Shown: positions 33,340-47,353, counted from the stretch's first letter. The stretch: 64,000 nt of DNA from Zingiber officinale (GCF_018446385.1 NC_056004.1:29084492-29148491); one strand, 5' to 3'. A program made the numbers and translations. Notes: generated from the letters alone by a model not told the origin.

Positions 33340-36300
33340 AATCGAACCAAATCGAATCGAATCGAACCAAATCGAACTACAGTAAATCTAATTAAAATTA
33401 AAATTAAATTAAATCTAATTAAAATTAACTTAAATTTAATTAAATTAAATCTAATTAAAATTAAATCAAACGAAAATTAAATTAAATTTGAATTAAAACT
33501 AAAATTAAATTTAAACTAAAATTAAATTAAATTAAATTTGAATTAAAACTAAAATTATATTAAATTAAAACTAAAATTAAATCTAAATTAAATTAAAATT
33601 ATATTAAATTAAAACAAAATTAGATTAAATTAAAATTAAATTAAAATAAACTAAATTAAATTTAAATTAAATTAGATTAAATTAAAATTAAATTAAACTT
33701 AAATTAAATTAAGATTATATTAAATAAAAATTAAATTACATTTAAATTAAATCAAAATTAAATGAAATTAAATTAAATTGAAAATTCGATTTTAAAATTA
33801 TTTTAAGTTTTTTTAAAAAATAATTATCTAAAAAATATTTTAAAATTAAATTAAAAACTTTTTTAACCAAAAAAATTATTTTAACTTAAAAATTATTTTA
33901 ATTAAAATATATTTTTTAAAATTATTTTAACATAAAGAATTGATTTAAAATTTATATTAAAAATTATTATAACTTAAAAATTAATTTAAAAATTATTTAA
34001 ATTTAAAAAAAAAATAAAAAATTATTCAACAAAATATTTAACTTAAAAATTAATTTAAATAAAAAATTAATTTAAAATTTATTTTAATTTTACAATTTAT
34101 TTTGAAATAAAAATTGTTTTAACTTTAAAATTATTTTAATTTAAAAAATTATTTTAAAAATTACATTAATTTAAAAAATTGTTTTGACTTTAAAAAATTT
34201 TTAACATAAAAATTAGTTTAAAAATTATTTTAACATATTATAAAAAATTACTTAAACGTAAAAGTTATTTTAAAAAAATAATATCTTTATTTTAAAAAAT
34301 TAAACTTTAAAATTATTCTAAAAATTTATTTACCTAAAAAATTAATTTAACTTAAAAATTATTTTGAAAAAATATTTTAACTTAACAATTATTTAAAAAA
34401 ATTAATCTAACTTAAAAATTCTTTTTATAAAAAAATTATTTTAACTTAGAAATTATTTTAAAAATTAATTTAACTTAAAAATCATTTTAACATATTTTAA
34501 AGACTTACTTTAACTTAAAAAGTTTTAAATTTAATTAAATTTAAATTAAAACTAAAATTAAATCTAAATTAAAATTAAACTAAAATAATATTAAATTAAA
34601 ATAAAATTAATCTATATTAAATTAAAATTAAATTAGATTAAATTAAAATTAAATTAAAAATAAATTAAACTTAAATTAAATTAAAATTAAATTAAATTAA
34701 ATTAAAATTAAATTAAATTAAATTAAAATTAAAATAAAATTAAATTAAATCAAAATTAAATTAAATAAATTTAAAATTAAATTAAATTAAATTGAAAATT
34801 CGATTTTAAAATTGTTTTAAGTGTTTTTATTAAATAATTATCTTAAAATTTATTTAAAAATTTATTTTAACCAAAAAATTATTTTAACTTAAAATTTATT
34901 TTCAAAATTATTTTAAATTAAAAAATTATTTTAACTTAAAAATTAATTTAATTTAAAGCATTATTTTGAAAATTATTTTAATTTTAAAATTAATTTAAAA
35001 ATTATTTTAATTTAAAATATTATTTTAAAATTTATTTTAACTTAAAAATTATTTTTATTTTAAAATTAATTTAAAATTTTTATTAATTTTAAAAATTATT
35101 TTGACATTAAAATTATTTTAACTTTAAAATTGTTTGAATTGAAAAAATTATTTTAAAAAGTATTCGACCTTGAAAATTAATTTAAAAATTATTTTAATTC
35201 AAAATTTTATTTTATAATTATTTTTAAAAAAATTTTAACTTAAAAATAATTTAAAAATTATTTTTAACATATTTTAAAAAATTACTTTAACGTAAAAATT
35301 ATTTTAAAAAAATATTATATTATAAATTATTTTAAAAAATTAATTTAAAAATTAATTTATCTTAAAAATTAATTTAACTTCAAAATTAATTTGAAAAAAT
35401 AGTTTAACTTAACAATTATTTTAAAAAATTAATTTAACTTAAAAATTATTTTTTAAAAAAATTATTTTAACTTAGAAATTATTTTAAAAATTAATTTAAC
35501 TTAAGAATTATTTTAAAAATAATTTTAACATATTTTAAAAACTTACTTTTTCTTAAAAAATATTGTAAAAATTATTTTATCTTAAAAGTTATTTGAAAAA
35601 TTAATATAACTTAAAAAATTACTTTAAAAATTAGTTTAAAAATTATTTTACCTTAAAAAATTATTTAAAAAATTTAATTTAACTTAAAAATTATTTTAAA
35701 AAAAATTATATTAACTTAAAAATTTTCTTAAAAAATATTTTAACTTAAATTTTTTTTAAAAAAATATCTTAAAAAATTATTAAAAATTAATTTAACTCAA
35801 AACTTTATGAAAAATTATTTTAACTTAAATATTCTTTTAAAAATTATTTTAACTTAAAGTTTATTTTAAAAAATTAACTTAAAAATTATTTTAAAAATTA
35901 TTTTGAAAATTAACTTTAAAAACTATTTTAAAAACTTTTCCAAAAATTAACTTTAAATCTATTTTAATAATTATTTTAAAATTAACTTTAAAATATATTT
36001 TTAAAATCATTTTAATATTAACTTTAAAATCTATTTTAAAATATTTTTAAATTTAACTTAAAATCTACCTTAACAATTATTTTAAACTAAAACTAAAATT
36101 AAAAATCAAATTTAAAATTAACTTAACTAAAAATAAATTTTAATTAAATTAAACTAGTTAAATTAAATTAAATCAAATTAAACTAATTAAATTATGTTTA
36201 GGTTAAATATTAAGCTTTAAACTTAAAATTTAAACTTTAAACCTTAACTTAAATTTCAACGTAATTTAACAACTTGAAATTAAAAACTTATTTAATTTAC
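33340..36300. repeat. ~3 kb G-depleted A/T repeat tract
   Basis: Two textures alternate: short AAATTAAATT runs (33360-33780 and 34520-34800), and longer loose units of about 20 bases around ACTTAAAAATTATTTTA (33800-34500 and 34810-36060). G is very rare on the plus strand while C persists. Expansion by slippage is likely. Confidence 0.8.
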
Positions 36301-37048
36301 TTAATTCCTAATCTTTCTTATAAAATTTAACCTAACCTACTTATCTCCTAACTTATTAACAAATTAATTAATCTATTAAAAAGTTATTTTAAAAATCATT
36401 TTAAATCTTTTAAATGTTACTTTAAAATCCTTGAAAAATTATTTTTAAAAATCATTTTAAAAAATGGTTTTAAAAGATACATTCAAAATCATTTTTAAAC
36501 TTAGACACTTAACTTAAAATTTAAATCATACTTTATCTCAATTAAAGATTGACTCAAATTAAAGAACCTTAAAATTACTTAACTTGGTTTAATAACTTTA
36601 ATAAATTTATCTCCGAATTAATACTTTAAATTTAGTTAATCTAAGGAAAATGTACATAAACAAAATAAATTATAACTAAGACTTTCATCAATTAACTCAA
36701 TCAATTACTACAAAATTTAAATTATTCAAATAAGTATTAAATTATTGAATTAAGTAAAAGTTAATCAATAAACTATTGATAATGATTAATTATTATTGAA
36801 TTAGTAACAAATTATGTTAGTTTACCTTAAAATAAAGTTTGAACTTAATACACCTAAATCTAAAGTTAATTATTTTTAGAATAATTGATTAATGATTAAT
36901 CAAACTTAAATTATACCAAGTATATAGAGATAATTATGTAAATAATAAACTTTGTAAATATAAGTGTTACTAACCCTAAATCCCCTACAACACTTAGGTA
37001 GAAAAATATGTCAAGGCTTTGAAATTTAACCCTATTGTTAACTTAAAG

Positions 37049-37130
37049 GGAAGTGTTGACTTCAGGGGGAGTGTTGACTTCTGGGGGAGTGCTGACTTCA
37101 GGGGGAGTGTTAACGTCAGGGGAGATGTTT
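37049..37130 (+). repeat. Four copies of a GGGGGAGTG(T/C)TGACTTC unit
   Basis: A unit of about 21 bases (TCAGGGGGAGTGTTGACT) repeats about four times. Each contains a purine run like a polypurine tract, well upstream of the real one at 37712-37726. Confidence 0.75.
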
Positions 37131-37726
37131 TTGAGAAATATGTTTGCAAAATCTTTTGAAAATTTATTTTATAAAAATATTTGAAAAATCTATAAATATG
37201 AAAATATTTTGAAAAACCTTCTCACACTTTATTTGAAAAATATTCTTAAAATATTTTCAAAACTTTTTTACTCATTTTGAAAACTATTTTACAAATTTTT
37301 GTGAAAACACCTTGAAAATATTTTGAAAATGCACTATCAAAAATTTACTTAAACTTTCAAAAGTTATTAATTGTGAAAACTCATGTTTATCACTTAGAAA
37401 ATTTGTTTAAAATTACTTTTAGATTCTCTTCAATAGTTTTATAAAGTTCAAAAAAAGGTTTTTCTTAAGTTTTCTTTTATGCTTACTTAGAAAGATGTTT
37501 TTGCAAACACTTTGCAAAGTTTTTCGCACATTGTTGGTGCAAAACCTAATAGAACCTTAAGTTTATATCCTTTTAATGTGTGCCAAAGGAGGAGAGTGAT
37601 GTCTTAAGTTAGAAAAAATTATCTAAAACCTCTCAAACTTTTTCGAATTTCTCAACTCTTGAGAATCAACCCTTAAAGACCCAAGCCTAACTTAAGAAAA
37701 TTGTCAAACATCAAAAAAAGGGAGAT

Positions 37727-38826
37727 TGTTGGTGCAATCGACCTCTAAAGTTTCGATATTTGACAATATACCTTAGTTTGGTTAATTTGACCAAGGGTTG
37801 ACCCAAACAGAACTTGATGTTTGGGAGAGAGAAGTCTAGTCAGGGCTAGATGACTAGCAAAGGTAAGTCCTAACCAAAGGCTAGGCAAAGTGGAAGTCCT
37901 GGTGAGTGAAGCTAGGTAGTGGAAGTCCTGGTGAGTGAAGTTAGGCGCTAGTGAGTGAAGCTAGGTGGAGGAAGTCTTGGTGAGTGAAGTCAGACCCTAG
38001 TGAGTGAAGCTAGGTGGAGGAAGTCCTGGTGAGTGAAGCCAGACAATGAAAATCCTAGTGAGTGAAGCCAGACAATAGAAGTCCTAGTGAGTAAAGCTAG
38101 GCAACCCTAGGGAGGTAACCCTAGGTTTACTATACTATGTTTATCTATTGTGCTAACTCAGTGTTGCTAGGTCGACGGGCTGACCAGGTAGCTGGCACGA
38201 AGTCCAAACGGGTCGACGGGTTGACCGGATGTCTGGCAGGTAAGTTAAGGTAAGTCACTGGAGGAGAGTGACTGTGAGGGCGCGTTCCCGAGAAGGGAAC
38301 TTAGGTGCCGATCCAACTTAGAAGCATTTCGGAACTCTAAGTTGAGATCTTGATTAGATTTCGGTCTCGGTGAGATAGAATCTAATTACTACTCTTCTTC
38401 TATTGTGCTAACTTCTATTTTCCAGGGTAGTTTAAACTATTATTTTTACCTCGGACTAACTCTTTCTTGCAGGAGAAGGATATTCTGGAGAAAGGTGATC
38501 CGGGAGCCCGGAAGGGATCCGGGCACCCGAAGTTTGTCCAGCCGCCCGAAAGGGATCGAGCGCCCGGAGTTGCTTCGGGCGCCCGGAAGGAAAATCTCAT
38601 CCTGACGTAGTCGTCGTACATGGAGCTCACTGGTTGGTTGGGTTATGTCACAGTCCAAGCGCACGGAAGGGATCCACGTGCCCGGATACTCCTATATAAG
38701 GAGGGTGAGTCCTGAAGTAAAAAAACAACAACAACATTTGCTCTACTGCGCTGTGCTCCTGCGATGCTGCTCCTCCGACAAACTGCGGCTCAAGTTATGT
38801 TTATTGTTGTCGTTATTGTTCATCTT
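37727..38826 (+). repeat. 3' LTR of AT-rich element, first part
   Basis: Starts TGTTGGTGCAATCGACC, the same terminus as the gag-only family, directly after a polypurine tract. It contains CCTGGTGAGTGAAGC(C/T)AGG units (37890-38100) and CCGGGCGCCCGG-type palindromes (38490-38600). It is interrupted at 38826 by the gypsy element and resumes at 57315. Total LTR length is about 1330 bases. Confidence 0.8.
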
Positions 38827-41800
38827 TGTCACGCCCCCAAAGAAGTTCCTGTCAGACAAAAATCCGGCAGAACCTCCCCTGTACCGGTGACAATCTGAAG
38901 CATCACTACAAGCAAAATACATCAGCCACATGCGGCTGGAATATTTATATACACAACCACGCAGTTATAATAACAGCCCACACGGCTGGAATGAAACAAT
39001 CACAACCACGCAGTTATATATAAAACAGCCCACACGGCTGTACTAAAAACCATCACAGCGGAAAAACGAAAACGGAAAGCCCAATACAACACAATCAACA
39101 CACTGCTAGCCGGCTAGGCTTATACAACAAATACAACACCAAAACCATAAGATAGTCACACGGCTATACACAAATACAATGTCAAAAATAAGAAAAGAAT
39201 ATACAAAAGAAAACAATCACGATCTTCGGATGTGATGTAGGACCCGGCAGACAGGATACTCCGAGCGACACCCCAACCATCTACCTGAAAACATAAATGT
39301 ATACATGCGGTGGTGAGTATAGGTAACTCAGCGGGTAATAGAAAAGATAGTGCATGGTCTATACATAAAACATGGAGATCACAAGTATACAGTCTCAGTA
39401 GGGAATAAGAACATGATCATACTATCATAATCAATGCATCTGAACATACCTGACATAATAACCTGACATAAACTGTACAAACCACAACTAACATAATGAC
39501 AGATACATACCCAATCTGAAATCGACGCAAGGTACAAAAATCAGTAAACTCACTGGATCTGCAACAGATATACCCGTGACACCTGTGCAATATAAGTACG
39601 ACTGCATATACATGTAAAATAAATGACATGTATGCAGCATGGCAACCAAATGCAACAATCATATCGCAAACAAATGCAACATACCACAAACACATGCAAC
39701 TAGTATCTAGTAGGCATGTATGCAAATATAACCCCCAGATGCACCGTGCATCATATGCAAAAGTGCATGCATGCTCCATGGTCACCCCCGCCACCTCTCC
39801 GAACACCACGACCCCTGTATGGCCGAGAGGCTTGGGTCTGTGACGACTGTACTACCCTCCAGCCCACTATATAGTGGTCGAGGCGGACAGTCCGCTAGTA
39901 GCTGTCTAACTACATAGCATCAGGGTCCCTGACTGCTCACAACGCCGGATCTCACTAAACCTCGTGACCGGGTGGCACGACAGGACTAGCAGCAACTGCT
40001 CCAACTACCACTACCCATGAGTGGCCGAGTGGGCGGTGCTAAACCAAACCAACTGATGACTCTCTCACCACAAGGGAGATAATGGTCATCAGATGCAATG
40101 AATGATGAACATGATATATATATATAATCATCATCCATGCAACAACCCCAAACCTCATAAATACCTCCAACATGAGTATAATCGTCATGATACCTCCACG
40201 TATCCCACCAAACATATGTACCCGCTACATATGTATAATCGACCGAAAATCTCCAACAATCCCACCAGACACATGTACACAAAAATATAAGTACAATCAA
40301 CATGTATCCTCCAATACAAACACCTCAGACCCGTGTATAAACCATAAACACACAATCAACACAACTCCTCCAAAAGTACATAACCAAACACGTGTGTACA
40401 TACAACATGCAAATGTAGGGTCAACCTGATGACTCCCAAAACACATACCAAGCTATATACAATCCACATTATGTACCCAATCAGCATGGTAATACTAACC
40501 GCCCGACAATCCCTACAAGACATACTCTACACGTGTAATCACAACAGAGTAGATATCAAGAGTGGAGACTGTATATGAATTAAATAGATCGTTCATAAGG
40601 GTCAAGCATAAGTATCATGCAGGAAAAACAGCAACCGATCAGGATATAAGATAAAGCAGCCTAATTCATCCAATAATAACCATGCACTAAGTACAAGAAA
40701 AACTACATAGAGGCAAAGGAAGAAATACCCGCCTTTATCTGTCGATCGTGATCTGGAAATCCCACGTCGAGACACTCGTCTCAAACCAAAGTCCTGCAAT
40801 CATATAATGTATTTAGCTAGTTACATATGAAGTAAATAACTAAACAACTTCCCCCACCTAATTAGAATAACCCTAATCAAACATGATTAAGGATTAATCC
40901 CTAAATAATCCTTAATCACACTCCTTCTAGATCCCAACATAATCCACAATCCATTAATAAATCCAATGATCCTAAGAATGATCACATAACAATCTACATC
41001 AACCATGATCAATCACAAACTCCAACATGATTCACCTTTAAATTCTCATCCATATTCATAATTTCCAATCCCAAATCCCTAATCTAATATCAACATGGAT
41101 TCAACAATACTTGCTAATATATCTAAGCAAGAAGAAAACCCTACAACCCATAAAAACCTAATTGTGTAACATGCTACTAAGAATAAAAAGGGCATCACTG
41201 AAATACACTCACCTTGAGATAGAGCAGCCCAATCCAGTATCTCACCGCCTTACACCCACTATCCAGAAGCTACAAAAGTGCACAAACACCTATGCTTCCA
41301 AGAAACAATCCAAAACATACCCATGATGATCATGTATCCATCTACATAAGTCATTCACTAAATAACCATTACAAATCAATCCCAAAGCTTACCCAACCTG
41401 GACTTCTCCTTAGTCGATTCTCTGCTAGAAATTGGTAGCTAGGGTAAGGTGGGGTTGCTGCACTCCCAAACCAATATCCTAAATACAACCAACATCTCAA
41501 TATATAGCATTAGATTCAAATCTCAATCCACCAACCGAAACCAACCAACTTATCTAATACAAGAGAAAAAACCAACAGTATATCAATTCAATTCTCATCA
41601 TAGCTTACCTCCAATTTGATCCCTGTTTTCCAACAAGAACAGTGATGTGTAATCGGCTGTGTTGTCTGGGAGATTCAAAGCAAATGCCTCATGCTGAATC
41701 CAAGCAACAAGGCTAGTACAACTCCAAGGATCAGGAACAGAATCCCTCTACAAGGAAAGGATCGAGAATACAAGCAATGCTCAAAGCAAAGATCGGCTGG

Positions 41801-42539
41801 ATAAAGAGAAAACTAGAATCAACGACATAACCTACCTTCCTGTGGCTGGAAGTATCGCGACTAATCCAATAAGTGGGCGCGGTGGGAAAACAGGAGCTAG
41901 GGCTCCGATCCTTGCTCATGTCCAAGATCAAATCGTGCCAAGGCGAGGTCTTGGATCAAGAAGAAGGTTGCGGACCCGAAGCTAGGGCTCAGGAAGCGGT
42001 GGCCAGCATCGGCTGCTCCTGGATGCCCGGCGACCAACGAATCGGAGCAGCACAGGGTTGGCATCGCGATTTTGGGGAGGAATCGCGAGGGAGAGGGAGG
42101 AGAGGATCGAGCCACCTGGTAGCCAAGAGAGGTTGGCGTTGGTGAGGCACGCGGAGGAAAGGTCGCTGCCGGCGGTGAACTCGCGATGGCCGGCGATCGG
42201 GCGAGGAGGAATCGCCGGAAGAACTCGGGAGGAAGGAAGCCGCGTGCGAAGGGGAAAAAGGATGGGATCGGGGGAAGAAATGAGGAAAAAAAACAATTAG
42301 GGATTTAAAGTTAATTTAATACTTAGAGTTAACTTAATCAAACTCTAAGTTTATTCCTCAATCAACTCCCACTTAATTTGAGTATTCCAAACAGGCCTCC
42401 ACTGTACCCCGAATCCATCCCACCAAAACGGGTCATACGGACTCCGTTTAAATCCCGAAAAATTTCTAAAAATTTCTGAAAAATCCCATAAGATTTTTCA
42501 TCCAATAATATTTATTATTTAATTTTACGGTATTTTACA
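38827..42539 (-). repeat. 3' LTR of gypsy element
   Basis: 3713 bases. By eye it differs from the other LTR at about ten sites, nearly all transitions plus one or two indels. The GC-rich block at 41870-42290 and open frames such as 39417-39809 recur in both LTRs and are not genes. Confidence 0.92.
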
Positions 42540-42562
42540 TTCTCCCCCACTAATAAAAATTT
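42540..42562 (-). promoter_or_regulatory. Polypurine tract of gypsy element
   Basis: On the minus strand AGTGGGGGAGAA stands directly before the LTR start TGTAAAATACC. Confidence 0.75.
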
Positions 42563-42599
42563 GGTCCCCAAATTTACTGGTCAACTCAGGGATCCACAC

Positions 42600-43800
42600 T
42601 CAAGGGTATCATCCAAGTATAACAACTAAACCACATACTCACCCACTACTCCGTCATAACATCATAAACATATTTCCAACTATGACAATCCAACTCCAAG
42701 TGAATAGTGATGACTCTGTAAGCTATGAGCTCACTCTGCTCCTACTACTCCCACTCTGCAATCTAGCCAACTGTGGATAAATCAAACACCTCTGAAATCC
42801 CAACATCCACTATCATCAAATCCTCCAACATCTGTAAAAAGTGCTCAAACTATCCATCAGTCTGTGAGTAAAAATCTATACTAAAGTGAAGCTCCTAATC
42901 TAAAGTCTACTATAGCCTCAGCCAAAACTATGAGGTGAAATCGCTTATCTCCATCCAATATAACACTCAGAGATATACCATGAGGTCCGGTAATCTCTCT
43001 AGAGTATAATCCTACTACTCAATCCAAAAGAATCCATCCTACAAATCAATAACTAGGAAGCAAGTCATCACCCAACCATGATTACCCAAACCAAAATATC
43101 CTCTCATGTCCTGGATAATCCCACCACAAAAATCCGTCAAACACGCTCCCAACTCCACTCTAGTACCTGAGTCAACAGCAACAATCCTGCTAGTCTCTGA
43201 CATTCAGCCTCCACGTGTCAACACACTAGACATCAAACTACAAAATCCGCGATATGTCTTTCTTCATGTCGTTCCACCAAAGAGAATGCTCCAAGTCTCC
43301 ATACATCAGGTATCAACCGAATGTATCACAAATCTCGATCAATGTGTTTCCTGCAGTAACTCCTCCCAGATAAGAAGTGACTCGAAAACACACATAATCT
43401 CCGCTAATATCTAGACAGATCAAGGAAACTGCGAGTCTCCTGTATAGACTACGACTACTTCCAACTGATAACAGCCTCTATCTCTTGTGGATCCACCGAT
43501 ATCTCTCTACTAAAAACAATGCGTCCCAGAAACTCGTAAAAGACAATCACAATACGTACTACTAACTTCACATATAGATGTTCCCGTCGAAACATCTCTA
43601 GAACTATGCGAAGCTAGTGTACATGATCCACCTTGGATCGAAAATAGATCACAACATCGCCAATAAAGACAATGTAAACTAATCTAAACACCCTAATGAT
43701 ACCAAATACATCAAGTCTATGAAAACATCTAAGCACGGTATGCCTAAATGGTAACACCAAAGACTCATAATGTACATACAATAGGCGCACTCAACCGTAG
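42600..43800 (-). pseudogene. pol: Degenerate gypsy pol: reverse transcriptase and integrase
   Basis: On the minus strand at about 43555-43790 the frame shows a decayed reverse transcriptase palm: LPF near its start, then VYIVFIGDVVIYFRSK and EMFRREHLYVK. The catalytic FIDD-type box reads FIGD, so a metal-binding Asp is lost. At about 42780-42960 an integrase core/C-terminal stretch reads HFSIDFYSQTDG and MLEDLM, with several stop codons. RNase H should lie between but was not clearly read. The many stops make it non-functional. Confidence 0.75.
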
Positions 43801-45761
43801 GATCCTCAACAACAAGCCTATGATCAAATCACCAACTACAAATCACCAAATCCATAAATATCACACAAGTGCTACTACTCATGTTACTATCAACATCAAT
43901 TACCAACTAATAGATCATCAAACCGAATATCCACCAAGAGATCATCAACAGATAACATATCATCACACCTGATCTCCTAATATCTATCAATCAAAATCAT
44001 CCTCAACATCAATCAATCATACCGGATAGTCTCCTACACAAAGATAGAGAAATACGAAAGCATACAACCCTCAACACCTACTGCCAACAAACTAAATGTA
44101 TCCATAAAGTCTGTCAAATCTCATCATCTCATCCTTTCTGATAATCAAATATCCATAGTAAAAGAATATCAATCCAAAGTCAAAGGGTCACACAATCTCC
44201 TGACCAAAAATCTACCCATCAAGCAAGTATCTCCGCAACCCTCATCTATAAATGTCCCTCGACAAATACCGATAAAAGTTCAACCCCTCTAATATGAGAT
44301 ATAGACTACAAGATCTGGTAAAATGATCACGTGGTCAAGGTCTTGAGCCACTAGATAGAGACAATGTTAGTTGAGTCGTCTAATCATTGTCTTGTACCCC
44401 CATCATACTGTGATTGCTCCATCTGAGGTTCAGTAACCTCCAGTATCAAGCAATGAACACAAGGATAGAGGAACGCTACAACTCAACAACTGATCAAAAT
44501 ATCTGTCAATCGACGCTCTACCCCTCGAAGATCATCATCTGAAATTATACCTAGTTACGGTCTGACCTCCTAGGTATTACTCAACTACATCACTTCCTCC
44601 GCACCATTGCGGGGTATATATCACTAAGTACATCATGGATATCTAATCATACCCAATAGTTCCATGAGTCAGGATCTCCCATGGAACAGCGTTAGGCGAG
44701 TCTACTAGTCATCTCCTTAAAATCCATCGTGCTGACGAAAGAAGTAGAGAACTACTCCCTCTCCAAACACCCAAGGAAATCACTAAGTGATGACCTGATC
44801 TCCAAAAACATTTCCTGCTTCTTCCTTCACGTGGTACCGGGTCACGTAAAGGTTAAGTAGCTAACTTCAACTCTCTCATGTCAGCACAAATCATATATCC
44901 AAATGTACTCTCCAACTCATACACCCTAGTAATGGATCCATCTCATAAGTGTTAAGCAGGTAGCTTTACGCTTTTCCACATCAGTGGAGGTATCCTATCC
45001 GAATGTACCTTCTAAGTCATCCTATCAGGTACAAATAGTCCATGGTCAAAGTCCCCATGGAATAGGATATGACAACCCTCTACACTGACTAAGCCGATAA
45101 TGGTATACGACTAATTCAGACTTCTCTACAGTGGTACAAGTCATGCACTCAAATGTGTCTGCCAAATATCTAACCAAGTATGAAACATCCCAAAGATAGG
45201 AATCTCTAAAAATAGAGTAAGTCAGTCCCCTACTGGTCGGACCAACAGAATAAATCGATCAACACTATCTGACCCAACAAGAATAAATCAATCATCCACT
45301 GATGAAACAAACTAAGGTAAAATCGATCCACCACTACCCAAGTCAAGGAAGGTAATCTACTAACCTAACCAACAGGAGTAAATCAATACTCTACTAATCA
45401 AAACAACAGGCGTACAAAACCCACTAAGATAAATCAAACCCTAACTGTCCAAGTCAACAAGGGTAATAAGTCAAACCATAACTACACAAGTCGACCAAGT
45501 AAATCAATCTTCAACAGGAGTAAACCGGTACTCTACTAGCTGAGTCAACATGGGTATACAGATATCATTCACTACACAACTAATGATAACCGAGACTGGT
45601 ATACGACTCTACCTCTCAACCAACTAGTAGTAATAGACACTAAACTACTGGTAGTATGATATGATGAATCCCCTGAGACTGTAATCCTTGATCTCCATTA
45701 GGTCAACCGTGATCAGTGATTGACCCAACACATGAAATGCATAATATAATCAACTAGGCAA
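43801..45761 (-). other. Gypsy element interior, gag/protease region not recognisable
   Basis: About 2 kb where gag and protease would be expected. Only short frames are present and I recognise no zinc knuckle or protease motif. Heavy decay is likely. Confidence 0.5.
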
Positions 45762-45766
45762 GTACT

Positions 45767-47353
45767 TGTTGGTGCAATATCCCTCAGGTCAAGGGTGACC
45801 TGGTTAATCAAGCTGAGTCTTGGTTAGGGTTTAGATGTTTGACAATAAGATATTGATTGAAGAAGAGTCAAGTAGGTCAAGGTTGACTGGATACTTGACT
45901 GGGAAGTCCTAACTGGCAAGCTAGGCAGAAGGAAATCCTGGTGAGTGAAGCCAGGTGAAAGTCCTAGTGAGTGAAGCTAGGCAGAAGGAAATCCTGGTGA
46001 GTGAAGCCAGGTGAAAGTCCTAGTGAGTGAAGCTAGGCAGATGGAAAGTCCTGGTGAGTGAAGCCAGGTGAAAGTCCTAGTGAGTGAAGCTAGGCAGAAG
46101 GAAAACCCTAGTGAGTGAAGCTAGGTGAAAGTCCTGGTGAGTGAAGCCAGGCAGATGGAAAACCCTAGTGAGTGAAGCTAGGTGAAAGTCCTGGTGAGTG
46201 AAGCCAGGCAAGGAAGGAAATCCAGATGGATCAAGGATGATCGGACATCTGGTGTTGGGAAGTCCAAGTAGGTCAAAGGATTGACTGGATACTTGGCAAG
46301 GAAGGAAGTCCAGATGGGTCAAGGTTGACCAGACATCTGGTGGAAGTCCAAGTAGGTCAATAGAGTGACCGGATACTTGGCACGACGAGTAAAAGTCCAA
46401 GTGGGTCAAAGGGATTGACCGGACACTTGGTGGGGAGTCCTGGCAGGTCAAGGGAGTGACCAGATGCGAGGCATGATGTACCAACAGGTCAAGGTTGACC
46501 GGATGTTGGTTAGGGAGGTTTGGGACTTGGTTTTGGGCAAAAACCAAGTGCTGGATCGATCCGTGGATCGATCCAGGATGTGGATCGATCAGTGGATCGA
46601 TCCAGATTCTTCCCAGCGAACAGAAAGCTTCTGGATCGATCCGTGGATCGATCCAGAGGTCCCGATCGATCAGCCGATCGATCGGGACGATGCTGCTTCG
46701 CGCGATAAGCACTGGATCGATCCGTGGATCGATCCAGGCGCGTTTCCTGAGCACAGAGGCGCTCTGAATCGATCCGTGGATCGATCCAAAGCCTCCCCGA
46801 TCGATTGGGAACATTCGAATCGATCGGGATCCGACCGTTGCGTCGTGTTTAAAGCCGCAGGCGAGCGTGGTCTTCGGCATCTCTTCACGAGCTCTTCTCA
46901 GATTCACTCCAGCTCCTCCACAGCTCTCAACAAGCACGTGATCGCCAGTTCTTGAAGGTTCTTGGAGGCTTTCCAAGTCAAGAGACGGATCTATTGCAAG
47001 AGGAAGAAGTTAGGGTTAGGGTTTTTACTGCATATCTTGTAAGCTTTTGCTTAACTTGTATTTCCCTTTCTTCTTCTTGTATTGAGTGTTGTAGGACTTC
47101 TCCGCCTTTGGTAGTTACCATAAAGGAGTGTTATTCATAGTGGAGGGTGTGTGCGTTGGTGTGGATCCTTGGATTAGTCACCTCTTGTGAGGTGGATACC
47201 AAGTAAAATCCTAGCGTTAGCGTTTTGTATTTGTTTCTGTATTTTCCGCTGCACATTCAAGAAGAAACAAGCAACGCCAAGCAACGAAGCGCACCGAGCG
47301 AACGCGACGAGCTATTCACCCCCCCCCCCCTCTAGCTACTTTTGGTCCTAACA
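45767..47353 (+). repeat. 5' LTR of copy B
   Basis: 1587 bases. Regions in order: head with CAATATC/GATATTG arms (45775-45781 and 45849-45855); CCTGG...CCAGG and CCTAG...CTAGG array (45900-46210); GGTCAA...TTGACC inverted pairs (46215-46505); GATCGATC palindrome array (46550-46830); C-run and CTCTAGCTACTTTTGGTCCTAACA end. A spliced or translated role for its open frames is unlikely. Confidence 0.92.
46550..46830. repeat. Palindrome array with matched arms
   Basis: Examples: CTGGATCGATCC-GT-GGATCGATCCAG; GTCCCGATCGAT-CAGCCG-ATCGATCGGGAC; CCCGATCGATT paired with AATCGATCGGG across 11 bases. Arms differ between units but stay complementary within each unit. The same array lies at 52496-52776. 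Confidence 0.88.

Larger units (their letters stand above)
33058..37726 (+). other. AT-rich retroelement interior, segment 3
   Basis: The first 280 bases have mixed composition. About 33340-36300 is nearly pure A/T with some C and almost no G. After 36990 composition becomes mixed again and the segment ends in the polypurine-like CAAAAAAAGGGAGAT next to the LTR at 37727. No pol domain is recognised. The 5' LTR and gag of this element are not in the window. Confidence 0.6.

Noticed and set aside
39417-39809. 130-codon frame, repeated at 54188-54580
   Set aside because: Present identically in both gypsy LTRs; Cys/Val-rich without a domain. It is LTR sequence.
41873-42296. Gly/Arg-rich frames in both gypsy LTRs
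   Set aside because: GC-rich LTR leader region, duplicated with the LTR, no domain.
46077-46976. 299-codon minus-strand open frame and its equal at 52023-52922
   Set aside because: It lies wholly in the LTR and is made of translated tandem and palindromic repeats (Trp-Ile-Asp-Pro type). All six frames are open there because the unit is palindromic.
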